Assembly (NCBI GenBank): GCA_949152475.1
Contig: OX424562.1
Span: forward strand, 2,294,001 to 2,358,000
Reading direction: 5' to 3'
Origin: Terebella lapidaria
Lineage: Eukaryota; Annelida; Polychaeta; Terebellida; Terebellidae
DNA: 64,000 nt
Position 1 is the stretch's first letter, and each line of letters opens with the position of its first letter. Below are positions 1 through 11,369 of the stretch, piece by piece. Under the pieces are notes generated by a model. It made no database searches. It had not been told where the DNA came from and saw only the letters and a list, made by a program, of their open reading frames with translations. The position numbers were made by a program, and so were the translations under genes.

Positions 1-850
1 AGCACAAAATGGCTAATATCTCGCTTATTATCGACTTTACAGCTTAGGAATCAATTGTGCACATATAGGAAATGATATAGTCCGAAAATTCTGATGACCT
101 TGAATTTGACCTTCGACCTCATTTTCAAGGTCAAAGCACAGCACGGCTAATATCTCGCTTATTATCCACTTCACAGCTGGGGACTAAATTGTGAACGTAT
201 AGGAAATGATGTATACCAAATATTATTATGACCTTGAATTTGACCTTTGACCTCATGTTCAAGGTCAGGCACAAAATGGCTAGTATCTCGCTTATTATTG
301 ACTTTAGAGCTTAGGAATCAATTGTGGACATATAGGAAATGACATATGCCGAATATTCTGATTATCTTGAATTTGACCTTCGACCTCATTTTAATGGTCA
401 GAGCACAAAATGGCTAATATATCGCTCATTATCGAACTTACAGCTTAGGAATCAATTGTGGACATAGGAAATGGTATAGTCCAGATATTGTGCTTGACCT
501 TGGATTTGAACTTTAACCTCATTTCCAAGTTCAAAGAACGAAATGGCTAATATCTCGCTTGTTATCGACTTTACAACTTCAGAATCAATTGTGGACAGAC
601 AGGAAATGATATACCTGTATGCTGAATATTGTCATGACCTTGAATTTGACCTTTGACCTCATTTTCAAGGTCAGAGCACAGAATGGCTAATATCTCGCTC
701 ATCAACTTTACAGATTAGGAATCAATTTTGGTCATATATGAAATGATATATGCTGAATATTGTCGTGACCGTGAATTTGACCTTCGACCTCATTTTCAAG
801 GTCTTACAGGACAACTTGGTTAATATCTTAGCCCTTGGGCTAATTTTGTT
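1..850. repeat. 134-bp TGACCTT satellite array, end of a larger repetitive element
   Basis: About six diverged units of roughly 134 bp run to position 812. Each holds a TGACCTTGAATTTGACC core, then a TTCAAGGTCA arm, a variant of AATGGCTAATATCTCGC, and AATCAATTGTGGACATATAGG. The same units recur at 32.7-33.97 kb and 35.3-36.7 kb. The array ends at the near-palindrome TAGCCCTTGGGCTA (829-842), which also ends the copy at 35.56 kb, so this is the 3' end of an element that starts outside the window. It has no coding content. Confidence 0.85.
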
Positions 851-925
851 AATCCACGAAATCATTTTACGGGATGGGACCTATTCATGATCTGGTCTTT
901 AGTCTGAGCATATCGTGGGCATAAC

Positions 926-1451
926 TACGGAGCCCCTAACAGGACATGGCGTGGTAAAAAAAGAAACCGTTCGCTCAATTCACAAACCATTACAATATAC
1001 CGTTTATTCAATTAATTATATCATTTGCCTAATATAAGAATTCGTCCGTTAAATATTTCATATCGTTCCCACGGTTTGACAAACCGTTCATCCAAGATAT
1101 TAAATAGTTCCTTAGTTTGTGAAATGTATTTAGTGAAAGGTTTCGTAGATTGAGCGATTAAATAAAATGTTCACTCAATTTATTGAACCATTCATTCAAT
1201 TTATCGAGTTATTGCTTCAATTTAATAAAGCATTGATTCAATTTATTAACTTGTTCACTCAATTAATCAAGTAAAGTATATTGAATGTGAACGGTTTATC
1301 ACAGCGTGTGATCGATATAATATATTGAAAGAACAATTTATTATATTGAGTGAATATATTAATATATTGAACAAACGATTTAATTTATCATGTATATTGA
1401 ACGAACGAGTAAATAAATTGGGTGAACGGTTTACTCTTTGGGGGCTCCGTA
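926..1451. mobile_element. Palindromic element with TACGGAGCCCCTA termini
   Basis: The left end TACGGAGCCCCTAA is inverted at the right end as GGGGGCTCCGTA. The interior is a chain of short AT-rich repeats of about 23 bp. They read TTCACTCAATTTATTGAAC in the first half and the reverse complement in the second half, so the whole unit is a long imperfect palindrome. A 185-bp element at 6712-6896 has the same ends and an unrelated interior. It is non-coding and its superfamily is unknown. Confidence 0.6.
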
Positions 1452-1461
1452 ATACATAACT

Positions 1462-1553
1462 GTAGACGTGGAATCAATACCCAGTATTAAGTGTTCCGAG
1501 CAAACAAAACAGGGTCCGTTATCCAATCTCATAGTCAGGGGACAGAAAGTCAT
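1462..1553 (-). repeat. Orphan 3' tail of the Penelope-like element family
   Basis: This segment is about 90% identical to 15500-15592, which lies just beyond the 3' end of the Penelope-like reverse transcriptase on the minus strand. Homology starts and stops abruptly on both sides. That suggests a strongly 5'-truncated insertion of the same family in the same orientation. Confidence 0.5.
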
Positions 1554-1617
1554 ATATATAGTACTGTATCGGTACTCCCTTTGTATACATGTGTTTTGTA
1601 CTCTCTAGTGTTAAACT

Positions 1618-1695
1618 GTGTTACACAATGCTATTACACATTTGTTACACAATGCTATTACACAACTGTGTTACACAATGCTATTACACAATGCT
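1618..1695. repeat. Short tandem repeat TGTTACACAATGCTATTACACA
   Basis: About three and a half copies of a 22-29-bp unit built on TTACACAATGCTATTACACA run into the hairpin that follows. Confidence 0.6.
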
Positions 1696-1696
1696 A

Positions 1697-1724
1697 CTAG
1701 GTCGTGATGTGTATCACGACCTAG
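1697..1724. other. Perfect 12-bp hairpin
   Basis: CTAGGTCGTGAT and its exact reverse complement ATCACGACCTAG flank a GTGT loop. An AT-rich microsatellite of TTA/TAA repeats lies just beyond, at about 1765-1820. The function is unknown. Confidence 0.7.
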
Positions 1725-2132
1725 ATAAAAAGAAGTCCATTTATTTTCTGATGTATTACTTGAATTAATATTATTATTATTATATATAATAATTATAATA
1801 ATAATGAATTATTATTATTAGCATAGAATATGCTAAATTAATCTAGATCCAACAGGGCAATATCATTCCGAATCACATGGCTTCAGTCATTTTGGTACAG
1901 TAATGTGTACCTGGATTTTTTTTAACAGTTATTTTTTCGCTCGAGGACCTGTACGAGCGCAAAGCTCTATGTCGGCGGTCCGTATTTCTACACTGGACCT
2001 CCAGTATGGACCTTTCCTGGCCAAACACAGTGGAATTTGTATACATCAATCCAGATATATATCATAAGTATACATCATCGCCCTACAAAGTCCATATCAA
2101 ATACTTTCCCCAGTTTCTATGCATATACGGGG

Positions 2133-2302
2133 TATATACATCTTAATGTGATGGATACAGATGGATGTGATGAATATTTCAGAAATATATTGCCTATTGC
2201 GGAGGCAGTTGCTTTACCATTTCATTTTATATACATCTTCATGTGATGGATACAGATGGATGTGATGAATATTTCAGAAATATATTGCCTATTTCGGAGG
2301 CA
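2133..2302. repeat. Two-copy tandem duplication, period 95 bp
   Basis: 2133-2207 and 2228-2302 are nearly identical (TATATACATCTTNATGTGATGG onward). The rest of 1.73-2.44 kb shows no gene that I can support. Confidence 0.8.
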
Positions 2303-2439
2303 TTTACATATTATCATGGTAATAAAAGAGTGTCAGCCTATACCTGCAATTCAGTTCAAATTATGGTCCTTGGTTGTGCATAAGCTGATAAAGTCTGAGA
2401 CTTTGGACCTCTGGTGGGGAATTGATGGCAACTAATTTT

Positions 2440-3060
2440 GACAGGATCTTGTGGAACATTGTTACTCCACTAGGTGGGCGTGTTAGCGCCAGTGTGTCCC
2501 TTTGTAGCTGATCCAGCATTGTTGTCACATTGCCATTCGCTGGTAGCCTCCAGATACAAATCGAGTTGCTTGGCGATGGACAGCTACAAACTTGTTACAG
2601 TACTGGACGACGTAAGGGTTCCTTGCAGAACAAATGTACTCTAGCTGGGTTTGAGCCGTGTCCTTTATGGTAGAGGTGCTTGAAAGGATGTTTCTCGTCA
2701 AGATGCCAAGTGTACAGCTGGCCTTAGGCGTCTCTGCGATTATGTGATTGCTTCAGGTCAGGTCACCAGTGATTTGTCAAGTCACTCCGTGGTGTTTGGA
2801 TGAAGAGACCTCCAAGACTTGTTGGAGCATTTGGATGTCATTCTGGTTGTCAATCTCTCTGTATACAACACTGTATACAACACTGCCATCAGCAAATAGT
2901 CTCACGGTTGAGTCTATCTGGTCTGTGGTGTCGTTGTCGATGTACATGAGAAAGAAGGTGGGGAAGGTAACTGAGCCCTGGGGAACTCCCGAGGTGACGT
3001 ATGAGCAGAGCGAGTGTTGACTGTTCACTGTCACGCACTGTTTTCTGTCCCTGAGATATT
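2440..3060 (-). pseudogene. Non-LTR retrotransposon (LINE) reverse transcriptase fragment
   Basis: Read on the minus strand, the segment encodes the LINE RT core. A YLRDRKQ stretch at about 3055 is followed by VTSGVPQGSV, then an active-site block in which the usual (Y/F)ADD reads FADG, then the NDIQMLQQ segment typical of this class. Further downstream, a degraded LEY...VHRQATRF stretch down to about 2450 matches the region that normally follows RT in Jockey/CR1-like LINEs. It carries an in-frame stop (TAA) just before YLRDR, a duplicated VVYS tract from a small repeat, and later frameshifts. Neither an endonuclease domain nor a 3' tail is visible. The changed catalytic Asp and the stops mean it is dead. 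Family assignment beyond non-LTR RT is uncertain. Confidence 0.75.
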
Positions 3061-3061
3061 A

Positions 3062-3910
3062 TCTAATCCCTTCCAGGGCGTCAGTGGTAGCAATAGAATG
3101 AGCAGTTTTAAAAATTGAGATAATTGATTCAAGATGAACGTGGGGACAAATATAACCCAATAACCCATATTCGGTAAATTTTCTTAACATTTTGTACCCC
3201 TTTCGTATATCTTCTAGTGCTGTGCGTAATGGTGTCATTGATTGACAACATTGAAAACTCACTTCAACCGTGGGTTTTCGATTACACAAGGTTTTATGAT
3301 AACTCAATATATATTAGTGGAGAAGATGATATAGATTTAAGGAGAACATACGCTCGATACACAAACTCGAAAAAAGTTGTATCATGGATGCGTCTAGGTA
3401 ATCTGTCTAGAGACAGAATAGTATATAAAGAAATTCACAGACAGTGTAGAAGATATAAAAAGAAATCTTCAGTGATATGTTCATGAGATTTGGTATTATT
3501 AGCAGGAATAAGTGGAGCACAATAAGGTATATCATATCATTGACCATGTCAACAAGCACAACACCGCATACATTCGCGTATCTCACATAATCTGTCGGAA
3601 GCACCGCATAGGCACAATATCATGTTATGCCACATTATGTTATGAAAACCTCAGACTTGAAAACAATATGTATTGGTTATTATATAGAAACCAATATATA
3701 ACGTTATGACATTTTGGCTCCCTTCATTGCTATCAAAGCCCGTCAATTTTTGTCAGATTTGGTTCACGAATAGAGTTGTGCATACATTAAATAAACCATT
3801 GCATGTGCATCAGATATGCGAGCTCATTTTTGTGGTTGCATATTCGATAGCTTTGCACATGTGTCAACTCGAATATATTACAAGTTGTTAAATGCTTGCA
3901 CTGCTGCAGG
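3062..3910. other. No recognisable gene
   Basis: Only short open frames occur here. A minus-strand frame from 3307 runs into the LINE fragment and may be an eroded upstream part of it, but no domain is recognisable. Confidence 0.4.
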
Positions 3911-3914
3911 TGTT

Positions 3915-3992
3915 GAATTGACGTGGACGCATTACCCAGTATAATGTATTACAAACAAACAATCAGAGTCCGTTGTCCAATCTCTGAATATG
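3915..3992 (-). repeat. Diverged Penelope-like 3' tail
   Basis: GACGTGGA..CATTACCCAGTATAA..AACAAACAATCAGAGTCCGTTGTCCAATCTC aligns loosely with the tail copies at 1462 and 15500. The motif order is the same with many substitutions, so this is an older copy of the same repeat. Confidence 0.4.
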
Positions 3993-4033
3993 GGAAGGTG
4001 ATACTCTTTTTAAATCGGTATGGTAGTTATTCA

Positions 4034-4190
4034 ATGAATGAATGAATGAATGAATGGTGCCTTAGGTTGGGGTAATGAAATGATCGTTGAAAACAAAAAC
4101 AAATTTCCAGGCCGAGATTCGTTCTCGGGATCTGTTGGTTTACAGCCCGTTTTACCCACATTTACTTGCAGCAGTGTGTTACAGCTATTT
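4034..4190 (-). mobile_element. tRNA-derived SINE with (ATTC)n tail
   Basis: On the minus strand, AAATGTGGGTAAAACGGGCTGTAAACCA resembles the A-box and anticodon arm of a tRNA. GATCCCGAGAACGAATCTCGG is a mutated T-arm/B-box, with the expected GTTCGAATC altered to AACGAATC. About 60 bp further on, the minus-strand sequence ends in (CATT)n at 4034-4055, which fits a SINE 3' tail. The tRNA-like fold is too damaged to be a working tRNA. Confidence 0.5.
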
Positions 4191-5617
4191 TACCCACATC
4201 AAATACTCTACGCGGATTAATTTCCTTTCTTCCAGTCTTTACTGATCGTAAACGAAATCAATTACAGTGGTCGTGCAGGATTGTAGGAGCTACATGTAGG
4301 TGTGTTACAATATAGATTACTCACAAGAACCATCACATGGTCTACCACGTGGCAGATCACGTGAGATAATTAAATTTGCGCCATTATGCGTGACACAATC
4401 TAATTTGTATCACACAGACAAGTGAGAGCATTCCTAATTCGCCATTGTGATTTATTTTTCAGTTCGTCTGAGCTATTGCCGTGCAGTACTATCGAGTTAC
4501 AACCATCAACCCGCATGCAGCTCCAACTCTGAGACACTTTGCAATCCACTTATTACAATATTAACAACACTAGAATATGCAATTTTAATGCTACTGGAAT
4601 CTTGATGAAACTTACCTTCCCAATAATATGAGTATGGTTGAGTAATTCTCAACCAAAGTGTGCTCGATTAGGGAAATTTGCAGTAGGTGGTCAGAGTTAG
4701 GAGATGAATGTCACTTAACCTTTGAATAAATTCATTGAAACATACGTATGTACATACAGACGAGTATGCTTGTTCCTAGTTGTGGCAGAGTATGTTATGT
4801 ACCAGTTATTGGCATGAAACATATCCACGTGAAACATTAATTGTCAATATGAGAGTACTAATCCAAGTGATGTGTCAAAGTTGTGGGGAATATAATATGT
4901 GAATAATGCTGAGATGGGAGGGGATGGGACTGGGATCGACGTCCCCACTGTATAAAATGTTATTTAAAATTCTAAACGTGTGGACAGGAAACTGTATCGT
5001 GTACGATTCAGATGATATGTTTGAGATTAACCTCGTGTTTTAATTAGAACCGTTTTCATATATGATTTTTCAAATTTGTGATTGTGAAGCCTGTAAGACA
5101 TGCACAGCTAACAAATGTATCAAACATGCTTGATCTGATGATGGCCAGGTGTTAGTTGGATGAGTTCTGATTCTGTTCCAATAGTTTCCCATAATATAAT
5201 ATATCGATTGACATATTTCATGGTACCTATGAAACAGCGGTGGTGTTGAGAGTGAGGACAACACAAGGCTGAGGTTCATTTGTTCTTTATTGTGCACATG
5301 TAAAAAAACAATCAGTATATCCAAGTTAAATGAGTTGCGTGAAATCAAACGTGCTTTTGTGATGAAAATATAGGATATGATCTGTATGGTCGTAAATAGA
5401 AGAATTATAGAACAATAAAATTCCCGCTAATATACACTACATCACCGGTTCATATGACAAACAAAAGTTAAACTTGACAACACTAGGCAGATATATACAC
5501 CTACATGTGGCAGAAACGCTCCCTGTCAAACCTATTCTAGCTTGATATACTAGTAAGCATTACTCAAAACAAAATTGCGATCATGTAAAATGACGACAAG
5601 GTATATGTTCCAGTACC

Positions 5618-6030
5618 TTAACGTAGTCCGCTACAAACAGTGAGGTAACGGAGTCAAAATTTAAAAGTCATTTCTTGAATATTATCTCGTCAAAATGACA
5701 TTATTTTATAGAGTAAATGATCAACATCCTAATACAGGGGGTCACCGTGCTCGTTTCTTCTACATATTCGATCAAAATCACACATATTTACCTAAAATGA
5801 CATAAATTCTGGCATTTTTGCACGTTTTTTGGTCCATATTCACATCTTGCATCGTGTTTTTTCCATGCGAACGGATACGGTGACCCCCTATTTTCTTTTT
5901 AGATTTAGGATGCTGAACAGTTACTCTATAAAATGTATCATTTTGAAGCTCTAGATTTTGTTGATACAGGTATTTATTTAAAAAAAACCTTTGACCCCCT
6001 TCCCTCACTGTCTGGAGCGGACTACCTTAA
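5618..6030. mobile_element. TTAA-flanked palindromic MITE, copy A
   Basis: TTAA at 5618-5621 and 6027-6030 flank inverted ends CGTAGTCCGCTACAAACAGTGAGG and its complement. Most of the length folds back on itself, with GGGGGTCACCGT and ACGGTGACCCCC as inner arms. TTAA flanks are typical of piggyBac and Kolobok mobilisation. It is non-coding, lies inside the copy-1 duplication and is absent from copy 2. Confidence 0.7.
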
Positions 6031-6711
6031 GTAATATACCAGTAAGCGTCAGGAAATGTAGTGAAAGACATACATTGTGTATGTCGCCTCTTAGCAGTGC
6101 GTGGCTTGACTCCAGTGTGGGGCACCGCGGAATTCATTTGAGCCTGGAATTCTGAAGTCATGGCCTACTGCAAATATAGTCACAGGGTTCCTACTTTGTG
6201 GATAACAAAATCAAGGTCTTTCAAGACCTAAAACGGAACAATTTCCAGATCATATTATTTCCAAACCCCCGCAACTCATACTCTCGCAAACTCCCAAAAA
6301 TGTTATGCACGGTAACTCTCTTATATAAAATTTAACACACTTGTCCACTTATATTAACATATATGTATATATTAATCTTGACTTGCAAACAACATTTTGG
6401 CTGAGATATTTCGTAACTGCATAAAACATATTTCCGCGTAGCATTGTTCACCCTGTCACCGGCGCCCAGAAAATCAATAAAGACATTGTGGCGTTTTGGC
6501 CCACTTTGCCAGTTTTCAACTAACTGTCATATCAAGGCAATTTCATAAAGATTACGTAGGTTTGACTTGAAAAGATTTCGATAAATGCAAATTTCATATC
6601 ATTGAAGCTATTGTCAAATTGCTGCTGAAAAGACAAAAGAGTTTTAACTTTCTGCAAGTTATTGATGTGGGCTATTTTACCAATGAGCATGCACGTTTCA
6701 GATTTGCTTTC

Positions 6712-6896
6712 TACCCAGCCCCTAAGAGGACACACCTGTGAGTTTTTTCGCGTCCCCACACGAACTTTTCGCGTTCGAACGCGATCTTTCTCGCGTTCTA
6801 ACGCGGTCTTCTCACGTTCCCTTGCGATCATTTCGCGTTTGAACGCGAAACAATTTTTTTCTTAACTCTTGTTTGTGTCCCCTAAGGGGCTCCGTA
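6712..6896. mobile_element. Short element with GGAGCCCCTTA-type ends and CGCGTT palindromes
   Basis: The ends TACCCAGCCCCTAAGAGGACAC and GTGTCCCCTAAGGGGCTCCGTA are inverted copies with few mismatches. The interior is four tandem units of 21-22 bp, each centred on CGCGTTNNAACGCG. It shares its terminal motif with the element at 926-1451 and nothing of its interior. Confidence 0.6.
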
Positions 6897-9399
6897 GCTT
6901 TCGCATTGGGTTTCTGCAAAGCTACATTAATCCATGGCACTGCCATTGCAATAAGAAAATATCGCTGCTTGGTATCGGTTTTGTCCCGCACATTTTTGAC
7001 AAAACTTTTCCCGGCCAATATCATAAATGTCCGGCAACACTTTTTCATTCAAGAACGATATCTTTCGGAGCAGTGTTCAAGCAATGATATCAAAACTATC
7101 GAAAGACTCCCAGTAGTTTGCAGTTATAACTTACCATGCATGAATTAAATTCAGAAACCTTATGCAAACTAACGGGAAAATTTTGTGAGGGATTGTTTCC
7201 ACCTGATGGTTGAGACTAATATTTTAAAACAAATAATGCATGGGCCATTTTTATGATGGAGGCGACAATAATTCCCCTTCTACATGGTCATATTATGCAT
7301 AATTATATTTGTTTTCTTTCCACTGCACATGAAGAATACCCCATGTAATGAGATGTATCCTCACAATATACCTTGGAGCTTAGATCGATATCAAACGTAG
7401 CATGTCATCACAGCACTTGTCTGTGTGGACTGATTACAAATACAATGCGGGTGTCTGCTCGTACATACAGCAATGGAAGATTTTGGTATCGATAGTGTCA
7501 ATAATATGAACTGACGAACTGCTAACAATTCGGATGAAGATGAATGTATTATTCTTGAAAGGCACTAGGGATTAGATTAGCAGTCTCTGAACTGGGAAGC
7601 CAAATGAATACCTGATTGTTTGATAAAGTTGATACTCTGGTCCGGTAACATGTATCAAACAATCAGATATTGCTCTGGTGCGTTGTTTTGGTCTGTACAG
7701 AGGGATAGCTTATTTGGGTAATTACCATGGCATATAAATTATGTAGAGTGTTAATGTTTTTTTGTGTTCCAAACCGGCCAAGGTATGGTCTGGGGCCTAT
7801 GCTGCGGTCTCTCTATCCCCGTTATGAGTCAGTGAGCCCTGATTCTAGATGTATGGGAATATAGTGAAGGTAACTGGCATGCCAATTTGCATCAGTATTT
7901 GGCCCCGACTACTTCTTCGTCTTCTTTCTGGGCTCTGAGCTTCCTTAGATCAATCACCTGATATCGTGTTATAATCAGACGCAAGTCGTACAATAATTGT
8001 TATCAAACCAGGATGTGGAACTGTAATTTTACGGATAGATGTCTTTTGTAACCCGATCATATACGGTCCACCACGATAGAAAGAAATGGGGTTCACCTTA
8101 TCCATTGTTATCAGTACTGTGTTAGTGGGGTCGCAGCATTAGTCGTCTATGTTGAGCAGGGACCATAATGGTGACAAACAGACAAAATGACCCACATTTC
8201 ATTTGGCCAATATCCAAATCCATCCCAGATTTCAAGGTGGTGTTCTGTCATGCAGACGATTATGATCATGTCACATGTATCACAGCAGGAAACATCAGAC
8301 GGATAATGGAAATGTACATACATTTTTAATAGGAGTGTTTCATGATAAAAATGCAAGACAAACAGTGGACTAAATTGGATATTACCTCCTTTTTATGACA
8401 TTCTTTCTTCAAATACCACAGAAATCAAAACGAAGTAATATGTGAAATAAAACACACAGTTATTGAATGAGTCACACCAACTGAGGAGGAGGAAGATATG
8501 GTATCAAGCAGATACCCCCACGCGCCCACCAGCGACAGATAGCGTCTATATCAACAATTCATGCGAACTTTACTCCAATTGTACATTACTGGAGTCCGCT
8601 GACAGAAATGAATCTATCCATTCCACGCAGACACATGTTTGTGGCTCTATACGTGAGCAACTGGGTTGATTGGGTGGTAGTTGGCAATAATGACTTCTGC
8701 TGGTGTCTAATGAATTACAGACACGACAGCACCACCAGAGTGATCCATGTGACAGTCACTCAGCAAACGTGTGGACTGTATACACCACCTGCAGGGACTC
8801 GCACTAACTGTACCAGTTTGCACATTGTTTGGATTCCGATACTAGATATATTTCAGAGCTGAATGCAGCTGTTTCCACGATACAGAACATGATTCACAAT
8901 ATTGTGCAACTGCACTACGTCGCCAGCAACTATATGAGGGAGCTGTCAAACTGTACTCTTTGTGTCGGCAACGAAATAGAACTCTTAGTACGTCTGGGGA
9001 CCGTGCAAATGGGAGATAATACTTCCACCTACTTGACTGACACATCCAAGTCATCACTCCACCAGTGTCAGACTCCTTCACGTCACATCCAACTGAAACA
9101 CTGCAGCGAGGTTTCGAACCTGTGTCTGACGTTAACCTGTAAGAGTTATAAGCCTCAGAATCATCCGAATCGAAGTCAAGGACACCTGATGCCACATGGG
9201 CGATTGAATTCAGCCGCGGCCTATTGTAAATTTATCTCCCATTCTTAGAATTTGAATGTACATATTACAACCACACAAGTAGGTGGTCCATTCCTAAAAA
9301 AACATAATGAGGGAAAACTATATGCAGTATCTCGTCGTAGGCAAACATAGACATTGCCAATTAATTTTATCATAGCCCTTCTCGTGATGTATTCGAATT

Positions 9400-10980
9400 T
9401 GTTTTTTAAAAAATGAAAAAAATAGACTATGACAACATTTTTGGAATGAAGCACTAATACTGAGTTACTTCCATGCTCAGAAGATAACATTTCATACACA
9501 AATATGAAATATATATGAAATATACACATACATATAAATATATATGAAACATACGCATAAAAAACACAAATAAATATCAACAGCAAAATCAATTCACATT
9601 CACAGTTTGATTCACTGGATGGCATGTACAGTGAATGGCATAGTCAAAAACGTTATTATTAACAATGAAGCTGCTTCTTCAAACCATTTGAACGCAAAGT
9701 TCGGAATCCGACACGTTTGATCCCAAGCCCACTCCATACCATTCACACAGCAAGGTAATCGTATTCTGTATAGTATTCCGGAAACGTTAATCTATAGCAC
9801 GACAAGTCCCTTTTTCGAGTGGGCGAAGAATCCATATTTCATTCAGAATGATATTGATTTTCCAGTGATGGCCTAGTTGTTATTTTGGCCCTTTCAGCAG
9901 GTAACATGGATGAGATAGATTCGATAGCTGCGACCTGGATCTTGATTCACAGTTGCCGTGATGGGAACAAAGGTCGAGGAATTACATATCTATCACATAT
10001 CGCAGGCCTGGACCACAATACCTCCTAAGTGACCAATGTGAGTGGATGAAAATTTATGTGTGAAAATCCTGACCTTTTTTTTTTCGTCTGAATGAATGTT
10101 GTAGTATAAAGCAGTGCCATTTGTTATTGTCTGATGAAACTTTTGACACTTTTGTTCCTGTCAGTCTCTTTTCTTGTCTGCCACCACAATATATTCTTTC
10201 AATGTGCGCAAAGCTACTTTGACATTCGTGCAGTGAATTTTTATTAGCTACCCCGAATAGGCAATGGCTACTTATTCATTGAATCATATTCAATTCATCC
10301 AAGTCATCCAGATACATCATACATCCTGATGAATATGCATTCTAGCCGAGACAGGTTCCTTTTTTTGTGTTTATCCGCGTCACACTAACCTGGTTGCACT
10401 CGGTTGTTGTCTCATCACACCTTTGAGACTGTTTTACAATGTTATGATGATCGAATGTTCCACAACACGAAAACAAACATGTTCACAAAAGTAAACATCA
10501 TCTTAAACTGAAATCTATCAGATGAATTTTCATTGGTACTCTTGGAGTAGCATGATGTTTAGGTGAAATCAATATGGTAGCCTGCAGAACACGATCTGTC
10601 CACAAACCTCTATACATGTTCTTCGTCCTGATCACTAGCACCACTAGTACATGATAACACATGCCGCATCCTGTTGTTCATAGCGATCGACTTGGCAGGT
10701 GATTTGGACTCGAGCACCCAGCACAAAGAATTTATCGGCATGCGCCAACCAACCATAATTACAGGCAGCAGATAAATTATTTGGCATGGATCTGAAACAA
10801 AACATAAATCCATAGTTGTTTTTATATGAATACTTTTTGATATAGTCTGATGAGTCGGTATTTTGAAATCAAGCTTTTTCGCAACTCAAAAGCTATATAA
10901 ATTATTGACATAGAATGCCATAGAATATTACAAATCAACTTGTCCGAAATTGTTTTCTGTAGTACGTTCGCGAGAAAACC
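9400..10980. other. No recognisable gene
   Basis: AT-rich non-repetitive sequence. A minus-strand frame at 9245-9625 gives a hydrophobic, low-complexity translation over an AT-rich stretch (ATATATGAAATATAC) and is not convincing. Confidence 0.4.
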
Positions 10981-11180
10981 GGCATTATCTTACATTAGAC
11001 CCCCACCAAAAATGTGGGGGTCCGAAAGAAGACTAAGGAAGAATACATGAACTTTGTTGCAATAAAGACATAAATACGTGTTTAAAATCGCACGAAATAA
11101 GCCCCTATTGTCAGTTACAATCGACGTGTCTTATACTATATTTTACTATATTTTCTGTCACTTAAAATCCATGTGTCTGA

Positions 11181-11252
11181 TACTAGTCTTCATTCATACC
11201 CCCATTACGTGTTGGAGACATACGCATGGGGGTTTGAAAGAAGACTAGTATA
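11181..11252. repeat. Hairpin module with GACCCCCA arms
   Basis: TACTAGTCTTC..ACCCCCAT and ATGGGGGTTTGAAAGAAGACTAGTA form a hairpin of about 25 bp. A third half-module follows directly, from 11251. Confidence 0.65.
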
Positions 11253-11369
11253 CTAATCTTCTTTCATGCCCCATATTATAAATTACTCACGGAGAATTAC
11301 GTTTGGGGACGGCACATAGGCTACTGCGAAAGCGTGCTAAAAAAACTGTTATTCGCTTTGTCACGATAA

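Larger units (their letters stand above)
4195..9398. repeat. Large diverged direct duplication, copy 1
   Basis: This block is collinear with 40290-45062. Shared landmarks include CCTTTCTTCCAGT (4226/40326), GATTTATT.TTCAGTTCGTCTGA (4451/40553), GGACTGGGATCGACGTC (near 4930/41350), GGCCNGGTGTTAGTTGG (near 5145/42410), ATATAAATTATGTA.AGTGTTAAT (7731/42780) and GTACATATTACAACCACA (9258/44962). I estimate 75-85% identity by eye. Copy 1 alone carries about 2.2 kb (about 5200-7425), which includes a TTAA-flanked MITE and the 6.7-kb palindromic element. The block could be a genomic duplication or two copies of a long non-coding repeat. Open frames in it, such as 8829-9248, are not conserved between copies and are not called as genes. 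Confidence 0.75.

Noticed and set aside
2748..3020. 90-codon plus-strand open frame
   Set aside because: It is antisense to the LINE reverse transcriptase fragment.
8829..9248. 139-codon plus-strand open frame in duplication copy 1
   Set aside because: The equivalent part of copy 2 (about 44.2-44.95 kb) is interrupted, and no domain is visible.
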